Positions 53,660 through 62,808 of a stretch of DNA of 64,000 nucleotides are shown one piece after another. How positions within the stretch are numbered: position 1 is the first letter of the stretch; every line of letters begins with the position of its first letter. The stretch lies in assembly GCF_002812805.1 (NCBI RefSeq), contig NZ_NMUM01000009.1, positions 1 through 64,000 of the forward strand, in the 5' to 3' direction. The notes under the pieces were generated by a model that saw nothing but the letters and a program-made list of their open reading frames with translations, made no database searches and had not been told where the DNA came from. This DNA is from Microbacterium lacus (GTDB lineage Bacteria > Actinomycetota > Actinomycetes > Actinomycetales > Microbacteriaceae). The position numbers were made by a program, and so were the translations under genes.

Positions 53660-54124
53660 CGCGTTCCTCCGGCGTCGGATTGATGTCAGAAGTGTGTCAC
53701 AACGGACCCGTTCGAGCAGGTGCGAAAAGGGAGTCGGATCGTTCGCGGCGCCATAGTTCCCCGTTATTTCAGGGCTATCCGTGCGATCGACCCGTGACGA
53801 TTAACACGATCGGAACAATCGAGAAATGTCAGAGTAATGTCACGGCTCCATGCTGACAGCACCGCAGCAGTCGGCGATCACCAAGCGACGACCCAAACCG
53901 GCACTCGAAGCCCGGCACCATCCGGCCGAGAGACGCACGCACCACCGGTCCACCCCTGCACCACGCCCTGACTCACCGATCAGCCCGATCCGCCGCCTCG
54001 GCACACCTCTCTTCGGCGTGCTCGGGAATCGCGTCGGCGCGACGGCATCATTCGGCGTGCCTGCGGGACGGATCACTCATCCCGAGAACGCACGATCCTG
54101 CATCACACAGAAACGGAGATCCAT
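53660..54124. other. 465-base divergent control region between ureA and urtA
   Basis: Frames here are short and unsupported. TTAAC-ACGATC-GGAAC at 53801-53816 resembles a GlnR-type nitrogen-control half-site pair, and AATGTCA recurs at 53824 and 53836. Both the urease and urea transporter promoters must lie here. Confidence 0.5.
53801..53816. promoter_or_regulatory. Possible nitrogen-control (GlnR-like) site
   Basis: TTAAC-N6-GGAAC fits the GTnAC-N6-GnAAC pattern at most positions and lies between two nitrogen operons. Microbacteriaceae nitrogen regulators are not well defined to me, so this is tentative. Confidence 0.3.
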
Positions 54125-55429
54125 ATGACAACGACACGGAATCGGCGGGCGCGCAGCCTGCTGGTCGTTCCCGCCATTGCGGCGGTCACAGCCCTCGTAC
54201 TCGCGGGCTGCGGGGCACGCTCCGGCGACTCCACGGAGTCGACCGAACCGGTTGCCGCTTCGGAGAGCTGCATCGACACATCCGGCGACACGATCAAGCT
54301 CGGCTTCCTCAACTCCCTCACGGGAGGCATGGCGATCTCCGAGAAGACCGTCTCGAACGTGCTGCACATGGCCGCGGACGAGATCAACGCCGCCGGCGGC
54401 ATCCTCGGCAAGCAGATCGAGTACGTCCAGGAAGACGGGGCGACCGACTGGCCGACCTTCGCGGAGAAGACCGAGAAGCTGCTCACCCAGGACTGCGTCG
54501 CGGCGATCTTCGGTGGCTGGACCTCGTCCTCCCGCAAGGCCGTCAAGCCGGTCGTCGAAGAGCACAACGGGCTCTTCTTCTACCCGGTGCAGTACGAGGG
54601 CCTCGAGGCGTCGCCGAACATCTACTACACGGGCGCAACCACGAACCAGCAGATCCTGCCGGCCATGGACTACCTCGCCTCGCAGGGGGTCGAGACCCTC
54701 TTCCTCGCGGGCTCCGACTACGTCTTCCCGCGCACGGCCAACGCAATCATCAAGCTCTACGCGGCCGAGCTCGGCATCGAGATCGTCGGAGAAGAGTACG
54801 TACCTCTCGACAAGGATGACTGGACCACCCAGGTGTCGAAGATCGTCGCCGCCGACCCGGACTTCATCTTCAACACCATCAACGGATCGTCCAACGTCGG
54901 CTTCGTCAAGGCGTACTACGACGCCGGGCTCACTCCCGAGACCACGCCGATCATCTCGGTGTCGATCGCCGAAGAAGAGGCACCGTCGATGGGGCACGAG
55001 GTGACCGGCAACTACGCATCGTGGAACTACTTCCAGTCGATCCAGAGCCCGGCCAACGAGAAGTTCATCGCGGACTGGCAGGCCTACCCGGGCAGCAGCG
55101 GAGTGACCTCCGACCCGATGGAAGCCGCGTACATCTCGATGTACCTCTATAAGGCACTCGTCGAGGCGGCCGGCTCGTTCGAGGTCGATGACGTCAACGC
55201 CGCAGCAGCGGCTGGCGGCATCAGCTTCGACGCACCGGAGGGCACCGTCACGCTCGACGGCGACAACCACCACATCTCGAAAGAGGGGCACATCGGTCGG
55301 ATCAACGCCGACAACCAGTTCGACATCGTCTGGTCGTCGGATGGACCCATCGCTCCGGACCCCTTCCTCGAGGGATACGACTGGTTCCCCGCTGACGTCC
55401 GCGACGCGCTCGTAGCCGCCGCGGGTTGA
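54125..55429 (+). CDS. urtA: Urea ABC transporter substrate-binding lipoprotein
   Basis: A 434-residue protein with a lipoprotein signal (basic start, hydrophobic core, LVLAGC lipobox). The mature part is a type I periplasmic-binding fold: IKLGFLNSLTGGMAISEKTV, FGGWTSSSRKAVKPVVEEHNGLFFYP, YTGATTNQQILPAMDYL and the C-terminal EGTVTLDGDNHHISKEGHIG, all typical of UrtA. It binds urea outside the membrane. GGAG precedes the ATG. A hairpin separates it from urtB. Confidence 0.95.
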   Translation: MTTTRNRRARSLLVVPAIAAVTALVLAGCGARSGDSTESTEPVAASESCIDTSGDTIKLGFLNSLTGGMAISEKTVSNVLHMAADEINAAGGILGKQIEYVQEDGATDWPTFAEKTEKLLTQDCVAAIFGGWTSSSRKAVKPVVEEHNGLFFYPVQYEGLEASPNIYYTGATTNQQILPAMDYLASQGVETLFLAGSDYVFPRTANAIIKLYAAELGIEIVGEEYVPLDKDDWTTQVSKIVAADPDFIFNTINGSSNVGFVKAYYDAGLTPETTPIISVSIAEEEAPSMGHEVTGNYASWNYFQSIQSPANEKFIADWQAYPGSSGVTSDPMEAAYISMYLYKALVEAAGSFEVDDVNAAAAAGGISFDAPEGTVTLDGDNHHISKEGHIGRINADNQFDIVWSSDGPIAPDPFLEGYDWFPADVRDALVAAAG

Positions 55430-55442
55430 TCACCCACTGAGG

Positions 55443-55478
55443 GTGGGGGTCCCGCGCCAGAGCGGCCGGGGCCCCCAC
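55443..55478 (+). terminator. Hairpin between urtA and urtB (attenuator)
   Basis: GTGGGGGTCCC and GGGGCCCCCAC form an 11-base stem with one wobble, 14 bases after the urtA stop. It probably lets the binding protein be made in excess of the membrane subunits. Confidence 0.55.
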
Positions 55479-55521
55479 TCCAGCACACCCAGAACGTCCC
55501 CCACAGAGAGAGCGACACGTC

Positions 55522-56406
55522 GTGGATGCACTCATACCGCCGCTCCTGAACGGCGCCGCACTCGGTGCGCTGCTGCTGCTCGCAGCGCTCGGCCTCACCC
55601 TCACCTTCGGGCAGATGGGGGTGATCAATATGGCGCACGGCGAGTTCATCATGGCCGGCGCCTTCATCGCCTATATGACCCAGCTGGTCGTGACCTCGAT
55701 CAACCTCTCGATCGTCGTGGCGCTGCCGCTCGCCTTCCTCGGGGCGGGCCTGCTCGGCCTGCTTCTCGAGATCGGCATCATCCAATGGATGTACCGGCGC
55801 CCCCTCGACACACTCCTCGTCACCGTCGGTGTGAGCCTGATCCTCCAGCAGATCGCGTTGCAGGTCTTCCCCGCTCAGGGCGTACCCGTCGAGAGTCCCG
55901 ATTGGCTCGACGGGCAGATCAATGTCTTCGGGTACGGGTGGCCGCTCCGTCAGGTGTTCACGATCCTGCTCGCCGCCCTGTGCCTGGCTGCCCTCGCCGC
56001 CTGGCTGAAGTACTCGGCCTTCGGACGCCGAATACGGGCGACGGTGCAGAACCGCGACCTCGCCGAGACCAGCGGCATCCACACCCGGGCAATCGACCGC
56101 CTCACCTTCTTCGTCGGATCGGGGCTTGCCGGCGTGGCGGGCGTCGCCGCATCCCTCATCGGCGGCACGAACTCCCAAATGGGAACGCAGTACATCATCC
56201 CGGCCTTCCTCGTCGTCGTCGCCGGGGGCATCGGCCAGATCAAGGGCACCGTGATCGCGGCTCTCGCGTTCGGTATCGCCCTGTCCTACTTCGCGGATTG
56301 GACCACCGGCAGCATGGCGCAAGTGCTCGCCTTCGTCCTCCTCGTCGTATTCCTGCAATTCCGACCGCAGGGCCTGTTCACGGTCCGCACCCGGGGGCTG
56401 ACATGA
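55522..56406 (+). CDS. urtB: Urea ABC transporter permease UrtB
   Basis: A 294-residue LivH-type permease with about eight membrane segments. LTFGQMGVINMAHGEFIMAG is the hallmark, followed by the EAA-type loop RATVQNRDLAETSGIHTRAI. It ends in an ATGA overlap with urtC. The GTG at 55522 has AGAGAG about 11 bases upstream. Confidence 0.93.
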   Translation: MDALIPPLLNGAALGALLLLAALGLTLTFGQMGVINMAHGEFIMAGAFIAYMTQLVVTSINLSIVVALPLAFLGAGLLGLLLEIGIIQWMYRRPLDTLLVTVGVSLILQQIALQVFPAQGVPVESPDWLDGQINVFGYGWPLRQVFTILLAALCLAALAAWLKYSAFGRRIRATVQNRDLAETSGIHTRAIDRLTFFVGSGLAGVAGVAASLIGGTNSQMGTQYIIPAFLVVVAGGIGQIKGTVIAALAFGIALSYFADWTTGSMAQVLAFVLLVVFLQFRPQGLFTVRTRGLT

Positions 56407-57512
56407 CAAAAATCAAACCGTGGCTTCCCCTCATCGGGATCGGGGTGTTCGCCGTCCTGTTGTTGGTCGTCGCACCCGCGGTGCTTTCGATGCACTGGAT
56501 CAACAACCTCGGAAAGTACTGCTGCTGGGCGATCGCGGCCGTGGGCATCGGCCTGGCGTGGGGCCGGGGCGGAATGCTCGTGCTCGGCCAGGGCGTCTTC
56601 TTCGGTCTCGGTGCTTACGCCATGGCCATGCACCTCACCCTCGAGAGCGCGGGCCCCGATAGCCTTCCCGTCTTCATGATCCTGTACGACCCCTCGGCGC
56701 CCCTTCCGGCCTTCTGGGAGCCGTTCCGGAGCGACCTGTTCACGCTGCTCGCCATCCTCGTGCTCCCGGTGATCGCAGCCGGAATTCTCGGATACGCCCT
56801 GTTCAAGCGGCGCATCAAGGGCGCGTATTTCGCGATCCTCTCGCAGGCGCTGGCCGTCGCCCTGGCGGTGCTGATCAGCTCGACGATCCGCGAGACGGGA
56901 GGAGACACGGGACTCAGCGACTTCACGTACTTCTTCGGCTTCGTGCTGAACGACGACGCGAACAAGGTCATGGTGTTCATGATCGCCGCGGCGCTGCTGA
57001 TCGTGTGCCTGCTCGCGGTGTGGCAGCTGAACCGCAGCCGCTTCGGTGAACTGCTGATCGCCACCCGGGATGCTGAGGAACGGGTCCGATTCCTCGGCTA
57101 CGACCCCGCCAACATCAAACTCGTCGCCTACGTGGTTGCCGCGGTGATGGCGAGCATCGCCGGCGCGATGTTCGTACCCATCGTCGGCATCATCACCCCG
57201 GCAGAGATCGGCGCTTCCGCGTCGATCCTGATGATCGCCGGCGTCGCCCTCGGTGGCCGAGCGTCGCTCTTCGGCCCGGCTCTCGGGGCGATGGCCATCG
57301 GCTGGGGGCAGTCCAGCCTCGGCTCGAGTTGGCCGAGCGGATGGATCTACATCCTGGGTCTGGTGTTCATCCTGGTGACGCTCTTCCTTCCGATGGGGCT
57401 GTCTTCCCTCGTCGGCAAGGCGAAGAATGCGCTGTGGCGCCCACGCGCAGCGCCCGCAGCGCCCGTCGAGCCCGCCGCCGCGGCACCCGTTCTCGATGAG
57501 GTGAAGAAATGA
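56403..57512 (+). CDS. urtC: Urea ABC transporter permease UrtC
   Basis: A 369-residue LivM-type permease. GLAWGRGGMLVLGQGVFFGLGAYAMAMHL is read in two parts, and LLIATRDAEERVRFLGYDP is the EAA-like coupling loop. GPALGAMAIGWGQSSLGSSWPSGWIYILG is typical of UrtC. A Pro/Ala-rich C-terminal tail follows the last helix. The ATG overlaps urtB by 4 bases and the stop overlaps urtD by 4. Confidence 0.93.
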   Translation: MTKIKPWLPLIGIGVFAVLLLVVAPAVLSMHWINNLGKYCCWAIAAVGIGLAWGRGGMLVLGQGVFFGLGAYAMAMHLTLESAGPDSLPVFMILYDPSAPLPAFWEPFRSDLFTLLAILVLPVIAAGILGYALFKRRIKGAYFAILSQALAVALAVLISSTIRETGGDTGLSDFTYFFGFVLNDDANKVMVFMIAAALLIVCLLAVWQLNRSRFGELLIATRDAEERVRFLGYDPANIKLVAYVVAAVMASIAGAMFVPIVGIITPAEIGASASILMIAGVALGGRASLFGPALGAMAIGWGQSSLGSSWPSGWIYILGLVFILVTLFLPMGLSSLVGKAKNALWRPRAAPAAPVEPAAAAPVLDEVKK

Positions 57513-58345
57513 CCGGTATGGATGGTTCGCTCGTGGTCACGGATCTGCGTGTCGAGTTCGACGGATTCGTGGCCGTCGGGGGCGTCTCGTTCGATGCCCA
57601 CCCCGGCGAAGTCCGGTTCCTCATCGGGCCGAACGGTGCGGGCAAGACGACCTGCATCGACGCCATCACGGGTTTATCCAAGGGCACAGGATCGGTCACG
57701 CTCGGAGGACAGGAACTCCTCGGTAAGGCCGTGAACAAGATCGTCAAGCTGGGCGTCGGGCGCACCTTCCAGACCGCCAGCGTTTTCGAGCAGCTGACGG
57801 TCCTGCAGAATCTCGACATCGCCGCGGGCCTCCACCGCTCGTCGTGGTCGCTCCTTCGCGCACGACGCGGCATCGATCCCGCGATCGAGGTCGCTTTGGC
57901 GGAGACGGGACTCAGCGACGAACGCGAAACACCCGCCGGCATCCTGTCTCACGGCCAGAAGCAGTGGCTCGAGATCGGAATGATGCTGGTCCAAGAGCCG
58001 CGCGCGCTGCTTCTCGATGAGCCCGTCGCGGGCATGAGCCAGGACGAGCGAACGGCCACCGGCGAACTTCTTCAGCGCATCGCGCAGCGGCGGACCGTGC
58101 TCGTCGTCGAACACGACATGGACTTCATGCGCCGCTATGCGTCTCGTGTCACGGTGCTGCACCAGGGCAAGGTGCTGTCGGAGGGCAGTGTCGCGCAGGT
58201 GCAGGCAGACCCCAAGGTGCAAGAGGTCTACCTCGGCACGGCCGCGGCTCCGACGACCACCGGCATGATGGCCGTCGCCGATGGGGCGACCCTGACGACA
58301 GATTCCACGACCCAGGATTCCACGATCCCGCGAGAGGGTGCCTGA
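57509..58345 (+). CDS. urtD: Urea ABC transporter ATPase UrtD
   Basis: A 278-residue LivG-type ATPase: Walker A GPNGAGKTTCIDAITGL, Q-loop GRTFQTASVF, signature LSHGQKQWLEIG, Walker B LLLDEPVAGMS and H-loop VVEHDMDFM. The LSHGQKQWLEIGMML block distinguishes UrtD from amino-acid LivG. A Thr-rich tail of about 30 residues follows the last strand. Confidence 0.93.
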   Translation: MTGMDGSLVVTDLRVEFDGFVAVGGVSFDAHPGEVRFLIGPNGAGKTTCIDAITGLSKGTGSVTLGGQELLGKAVNKIVKLGVGRTFQTASVFEQLTVLQNLDIAAGLHRSSWSLLRARRGIDPAIEVALAETGLSDERETPAGILSHGQKQWLEIGMMLVQEPRALLLDEPVAGMSQDERTATGELLQRIAQRRTVLVVEHDMDFMRRYASRVTVLHQGKVLSEGSVAQVQADPKVQEVYLGTAAAPTTTGMMAVADGATLTTDSTTQDSTIPREGA

Positions 58346-58346
58346 C

Positions 58347-59030
58347 ATGCTCGAGATGAACGACATCCAGGCCGGCTACGGCCGGACACTCGTGCTGCAC
58401 GGCGTGACGCTGCCCAGCGCGAAGACGGTCGCGGTGCTCGGCCACAACGGCGCGGGCAAATCGACGCTGCTGCGCGTCGCGATCGGCCTCATCAAGCCGC
58501 GCAGCGGCAAGGTGCTCTTCGATGGTTCCGACATCACGTCACTCGCTCCCAACAAGCGCATCGCGCGCGGGATGGCGTACGTGCCGCAGGGCCAGCAGTC
58601 CTTCACGCAGCTGACGACGATGGAGAACCTGCAGCTCGTGGCCGACGGACGCAAGCACGGCAAGGCGCTCATCGACGAGCAGCTCGCTCGTTTTCCCGCT
58701 CTGGAGAAGTTCGCCACCCGCAAAGCGGGCCTGCTCTCGGGTGGGCAGCGTCAGCAACTCGCGATTGCCCGTGCGCTCATCACCGAACCGAAGATGCTGA
58801 TTCTCGACGAACCGACCGAGGGCATCCAGCCGACGATCGTCGCCGAGATCGAGCACACCGTCATGCAGCTCGCCAGCGAGGGCCTGTCCGTTCTGCTGGT
58901 CGAGCAGCACATCGGCTTCGCGCTCGAGGCCGCCGACAAATACCTCGTGCTGGCCAGCGGCTTCGCGTCGAGCACGGGCGACGGCGGGGCATCCGCGGCC
59001 GAGGGCGTGCGCGCCGCGATGGCCATCTGA
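58347..59030 (+). CDS. urtE: Urea ABC transporter ATPase UrtE
   Basis: A 227-residue LivF-type ATPase: Walker A GHNGAGKST, Q-loop YVPQGQQSF, signature LLSGGQRQQLAIARALI, Walker B MLILDEPTEGIQP and H-loop LVEQHIGFA. The GQQ and EGIQP forms are typical of UrtE. ATG at 58347 is chosen because GAGAGGG lies eight bases upstream; GTG at 58338 is the alternative. It ends the urt operon. Confidence 0.93.
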   Translation: MLEMNDIQAGYGRTLVLHGVTLPSAKTVAVLGHNGAGKSTLLRVAIGLIKPRSGKVLFDGSDITSLAPNKRIARGMAYVPQGQQSFTQLTTMENLQLVADGRKHGKALIDEQLARFPALEKFATRKAGLLSGGQRQQLAIARALITEPKMLILDEPTEGIQPTIVAEIEHTVMQLASEGLSVLLVEQHIGFALEAADKYLVLASGFASSTGDGGASAAEGVRAAMAI

Positions 59031-59142
59031 CAAAGGGGAGGCGCGCACTGGCCCCACGACCGCCGGCGGTGGGCCGCAATACGGCTGTAACACGCGAATC
59101 GAGACAATGAGCCCGACGCGCGAGGCGCAGGAGGTTGCGACG

Positions 59143-60810
59143 GTGACCAGGGCAGACAACGCGCGGGCTGCGGCCGAGGACAGCCTCGAGGACTACGCCT
59201 TCCGCTACGTTCCCCGTAGCTTCCGCCGCTGGAGCGCCAGTGCCGTCGGAATAACCGCGCTCGGCTCGATCGCGTTCCTCGCCGACTTCTCCATCGGCGC
59301 GAGCATCGGAATCGAGCACGGCACGAACAACGCCGTGCTCGGCATCCTCCTCGCTTCCGTGACGATATTCATCGTCGGCGTCCCGATCGCCTACTACGCC
59401 GCACGCTATAACCTCGACCTGGATCTGATCGCCCGCGGATCGGGGTTCGGGTACTACGGCTCGTCGATCACGACCGTCATCTTCGCTGTCTTCACCTGCA
59501 TCTTCTTCGCGCTCGAGGGCGCGATCATGGCGCAGGGCCTGCAGGTGGCGACGGGGATCCCCCTGCCGATCGGCTATCTCATCTCGACGGTCGTCGTGAT
59601 CCCGATTGTCATCTACGGGATGCGCGCGCTCGAGCGACTGCAGTTCTGGACGACCCCGCTATGGCTCGCCCTCGCGCTGCTTCCCCTGCTGTGGGTCATC
59701 GTGTCGGATCCCGAGGCCGTCAGCGCCTTCGTCTCGTTCAGCGGCAATTCCGACGGCGAGCTGCACTTCGGGGCGATCGTCTCGAGCGCGGCGGTGTGTT
59801 TCGCCCTGACCCCGCAGCTCGCCGAGCAGATCGACTACATCCGGGCCATGCCGCCGCGCACGCGCGTCAACTACCGCGCATGGTGGACATCGCTCCTGTT
59901 CGCGGGCCCCGGATGGGTGCTCTTCAGCGGGATCAAGCAGGTGGTGGGGGTCTTCCTCGCGGTCTACCTCTTCACGCGCATCGATCCCGACCTGGGCTTC
60001 CGTGCGACCGAGCCGGTGCGACAATTCGTCGGTCTCTATGCCTCGATCATGCCCGAGTGGCTCGCGATCGGGCTCGCCCTGATCCTGGTCGTGATCGCAC
60101 AGGTCAAAATCAACGTCACCAACGCATACTCGGGCTCACTCGCGTGGTCGAACGTCTACACCCGCCTCACCAAGACCTACCCCGGTCGGTCGGTCTTCAT
60201 GTACTTCAACCTGGCGATCGCGCTGGCGCTGATGTGGATGGATGTCTTCAGCCTGATCTCGTTCGTGCTGAGCCTCTACGCGAACGTCGTCATGGCCTGG
60301 CTCGTCACGATCGCCGCCGACATCGTCATCAACAAGCACATCCTGCGCCTGTCGCCGAAGTATCCGGAGTTCCGTCGCGGCATGCTTCACGACTGGAACC
60401 CGGTCGGGCTCGTCTCGGTCGGTCTGGCGTCGGTCCTCTCGCTCGCGGCCTTCGGCGGGGCGTTCGGCGGCGACATCCGGCCGTACTCGGTTCTCATCGC
60501 GATCGGGGTCGCCGTCATCACGACGCCCGTCATGGCGATCGCGACGCGCGGCCGCTACTACCTGCGCCGTCAGACCGACGGCATCGCGTCCCCCCTCCTC
60601 GATGCCGACGGGAACCCATCAGGTGAACGACTTCGCTGCCACGTCACTGGCTACACCTTCGAGCGCCCGGATATGCTGGCCTCGGCGGAACGCGGACCCC
60701 ATGGGGAGACGCAGTACGTCTCGTCGCTGGCACTGACCTTGGATGGCTCCGACCGCTATGTCCTGCCACCGGAGCCGGCACCGCGTTCTGTCGGGAGAAG
60801 AGGGAAGTGA
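59143..60810 (+). CDS. NCS1-family nucleobase/purine-cytosine type permease
   Basis: A 555-residue membrane protein with about 12 hydrophobic helices. The NCS1 fold is shown by DLIARGSGFGYYGSSITTVIFA, YGMRALERLQFW and NVTNAYSGSLAWSNVYTRL. A soluble C terminus of about 80 residues is present. The substrate may be a purine, allantoin, hydantoin or another nitrogenous compound; proximity to urease fits salvage of urea-yielding purine products. GTG at 59143 is chosen because AGGAGG lies eight bases upstream; the frame opens with ATG at 59107. The stop overlaps the next regulator. Confidence 0.85.
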   Translation: MTRADNARAAAEDSLEDYAFRYVPRSFRRWSASAVGITALGSIAFLADFSIGASIGIEHGTNNAVLGILLASVTIFIVGVPIAYYAARYNLDLDLIARGSGFGYYGSSITTVIFAVFTCIFFALEGAIMAQGLQVATGIPLPIGYLISTVVVIPIVIYGMRALERLQFWTTPLWLALALLPLLWVIVSDPEAVSAFVSFSGNSDGELHFGAIVSSAAVCFALTPQLAEQIDYIRAMPPRTRVNYRAWWTSLLFAGPGWVLFSGIKQVVGVFLAVYLFTRIDPDLGFRATEPVRQFVGLYASIMPEWLAIGLALILVVIAQVKINVTNAYSGSLAWSNVYTRLTKTYPGRSVFMYFNLAIALALMWMDVFSLISFVLSLYANVVMAWLVTIAADIVINKHILRLSPKYPEFRRGMLHDWNPVGLVSVGLASVLSLAAFGGAFGGDIRPYSVLIAIGVAVITTPVMAIATRGRYYLRRQTDGIASPLLDADGNPSGERLRCHVTGYTFERPDMLASAERGPHGETQYVSSLALTLDGSDRYVLPPEPAPRSVGRRGK

Positions 60811-61412
60811 TGGCGGAGACGGTGGACACGCCGACCGCGATCCTCGCGAGCGCGGCCGCGTCGCTCCGCGAGCACACTTTCGACGACATCTCGTATCGCT
60901 CGCTCGGCGACGCGGTTGGGGTCTCCGAACGCACGATCTATCGCCAGTTCCCAACGCGCTCACACCTTCTCGAGGGCCTGGCTCTGTGGCTCGAAGAGAC
61001 CGAGTTTCCTCTCCCCGCTTTCGTCACCATCCCGCAGTTCCAGGCAGCGACGCGCCAGCGTTTCATCGACTTCGACGGCTCCCCCGCGTTCGCCTTCGTG
61101 TGCGCCCGCGCGGCCTCGATCTCGCCCACGGGCGAAGCCGAACCCACATTCCTCACTCGGACCGTCGAAGCCATGCTGCAGACGAGCTACCCGAGCATCG
61201 ACGCCCGCGACCTTCGCCGCGTCTCGGCCACGCTCCGGTACTTCTCTTCCGCACAGTTCTGGGCGCGCATGCGAACGGGCTTCGACATGAGCGGGCCCGA
61301 GATCTCGGATGTCTTCGACAGAACCGTCGGACAGGCCCTCGGCCGCCTGACATCCGCGTCGAAGACCGCCGACACGATGACGACATCATCCAAGCCGAGC
61401 GACGCGGCGTGA
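60807..61412 (+). CDS. TetR-family regulator 1
   Basis: A protein of about 201 residues. The N-terminal HTH is FDDISYRSLGDAVGVSERTIYRQFPTRSHLL (read in parts), standard for TetR. The ligand-binding part is unassigned. The GTG at 60807 overlaps the permease stop by 4 bases; the ATG at 60810 is equally possible with GAGGGAA upstream. It probably regulates the permease gene or senses its substrate. Confidence 0.88.
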   Translation: MMAETVDTPTAILASAAASLREHTFDDISYRSLGDAVGVSERTIYRQFPTRSHLLEGLALWLEETEFPLPAFVTIPQFQAATRQRFIDFDGSPAFAFVCARAASISPTGEAEPTFLTRTVEAMLQTSYPSIDARDLRRVSATLRYFSSAQFWARMRTGFDMSGPEISDVFDRTVGQALGRLTSASKTADTMTTSSKPSDAA

Positions 61413-61999
61413 CCATCGCGAACTCCGCTGACGGCACCGTCTCAGATGCTGACCTAAACCGCACCCAAGAGGCCATCCTGTCCGCGTACGCGGAACTCAT
61501 CGAGGAGCTCGGCACCGACGACGTCTCGTTCCGCCTCATCGCCCGACGCGCAGGCGTCGGTGAGCGCACCGTCTTCCGCAACTACGCGACCCGGGTAGAC
61601 CTCTTGCTGGCGACGGCCGCGTGGATCGAACGAAGCATCTTCGCCCGCGAAGAATCACCCTCCGTCTTCGACACCCCGCTCGCGATCCGCGAAGCGATGG
61701 AGGCCTACGACCAGCGTCCCGAGCTCGCCCACGTGGTAGCCGAGACGACGATGCGGGGAGTGTCTGGAGCAGCTCCGACGCCGCGCAAGGAGCGCCTGGA
61801 AGCACAGTTGCGCGCGGAGGTTCCGGCGGTGGCCGAGACCGACCGTCGCGCGATCGTCGCAGCCCTGTCGCACATCGATTCCGCCGCGACCTGGGTCACC
61901 CTCCGCCGCGAACTCGGCATGAATCGTCGCGACATCGCCGACGCCGCCGCATGGGCGGCCGAGGCGGTGCTCGACCCGATCCGCGGGCACGTCGGCTGA
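61409..61999 (+). CDS. TetR-family regulator 2
   Basis: A 196-residue protein with the HTH VSFRLIARRAGVGERTVFRNYATRVDLL. It resembles regulator 1 in the HTH and is joined to it by a 4-base GTGA overlap, so the pair may act as a heterodimer or have arisen by duplication. The C-terminal domain is helical with no recognised ligand motif. Confidence 0.87.
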   Translation: MTIANSADGTVSDADLNRTQEAILSAYAELIEELGTDDVSFRLIARRAGVGERTVFRNYATRVDLLLATAAWIERSIFAREESPSVFDTPLAIREAMEAYDQRPELAHVVAETTMRGVSGAAPTPRKERLEAQLRAEVPAVAETDRRAIVAALSHIDSAATWVTLRRELGMNRRDIADAAAWAAEAVLDPIRGHVG

Positions 62000-62010
62000 T
62001 CCTGAACTGC

Positions 62011-62265
62011 TCAGCCCAGCGCGATGAGCAACGACAACACCGCGAGACCGATCACTACGGGCACCATCGTGTACCGCTCGGGCTTGCTCCGAGAGATCGC
62101 GTTCAGGATGATTCCCAGCACAACGCTGCCGATGCGCACACCCGTGGGTAGAACGCGGTGCTGGCCGCCCCATGCGAAGTGCCCCCACGGCGCGCCCAGA
62201 GCGAGCGCCAGCTGGAAGGCGGCAAGGCCGACGAGCACGACGGAGAGGGCGATCGCGTAGGGCAC
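62011..62265 (-). CDS. Small integral membrane protein
   Basis: An 84-residue protein with two or three hydrophobic segments (IALSVVLVGLAAFQLALALGA, GVRIGSVVLGIIL, MVPVVIGLAVLSLLIALG) separated by a short basic loop, ISRSKPERY. Similar proteins are common in actinobacteria with no known role. GGTGAGTC precedes the GTG. It converges on the TetR pair. Confidence 0.7.
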   Translation of the reverse strand: MPYAIALSVVLVGLAAFQLALALGAPWGHFAWGGQHRVLPTGVRIGSVVLGIILNAISRSKPERYTMVPVVIGLAVLSLLIALG

Positions 62266-62416
62266 GACTCACCGCAGCGGGCGAAGCATCCGGAACATCA
62301 GCCTTCGCGCGAGGGGAACGTGAGAAGAGGGGTGAAGCGCCGGCCATCCTCGCGGGACTCGCCGGACCGAAACCGGGGTTGAACTCACGCATGGCACATC
62401 CGGCGCGACATTGGGC

Positions 62417-62806
62417 TCACGCGAGCTGTGCAGTCCAGGCCTTGATCATCCGCCGCAGCTCGAGCCGATCCTTGTCTGGCAGCGTTACGCCCGTGAACGT
62501 CAGGACGAGCCGGTTGCGGTCGGCCCGGCGCGCGAAGGTCGGCAACGGGTCGAGGAGGATCTCCGGATGCTTCGGCTTCGGCTTCGCGCCCGTGTGCAGG
62601 ATCAGCTGCACGGCCTCCGGCTTGCGCAGACTCATCGTCGCGAAGTCATCCGCGAGTGCATAATTCGGAGCCTTCCATTTGATGCTCTCGACCACGCCCG
62701 GCACGGCGAGCAGCTCGTCCCGGATCGCGTCGATCACCGCGACGTGGCGGTGATCCGTCCCCGCGAGCAGGGCATCGACTTCCGCGGACCGCGTGGGAAG
62801 GTCCAC
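62417..62806 (-). CDS. DUF1801 (YdhG-like) protein
   Basis: A 129-residue protein. SIKWKAPNYALADDFATMSL, VQLILHTGAKPK and DRNRLVLTFTGVTL fit the DUF1801/YdhG-YjbR-like fold, which has an iron-chaperone frataxin-like member but mostly unknown functions. GTG at 62806 is two bases from the stop of the upstream amidotransferase-like gene, so they are co-transcribed. Confidence 0.85.
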   Translation of the reverse strand: MDLPTRSAEVDALLAGTDHRHVAVIDAIRDELLAVPGVVESIKWKAPNYALADDFATMSLRKPEAVQLILHTGAKPKPKHPEILLDPLPTFARRADRNRLVLTFTGVTLPDKDRLELRRMIKAWTAQLA

Positions 62807-62808
62807 AG

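Noticed and set aside
61187..61581. Minus-strand frames opposite the TetR pair
   Set aside because: They are Arg/Ser-rich shadows without ribosome sites, opposite two genes with clear HTH domains.
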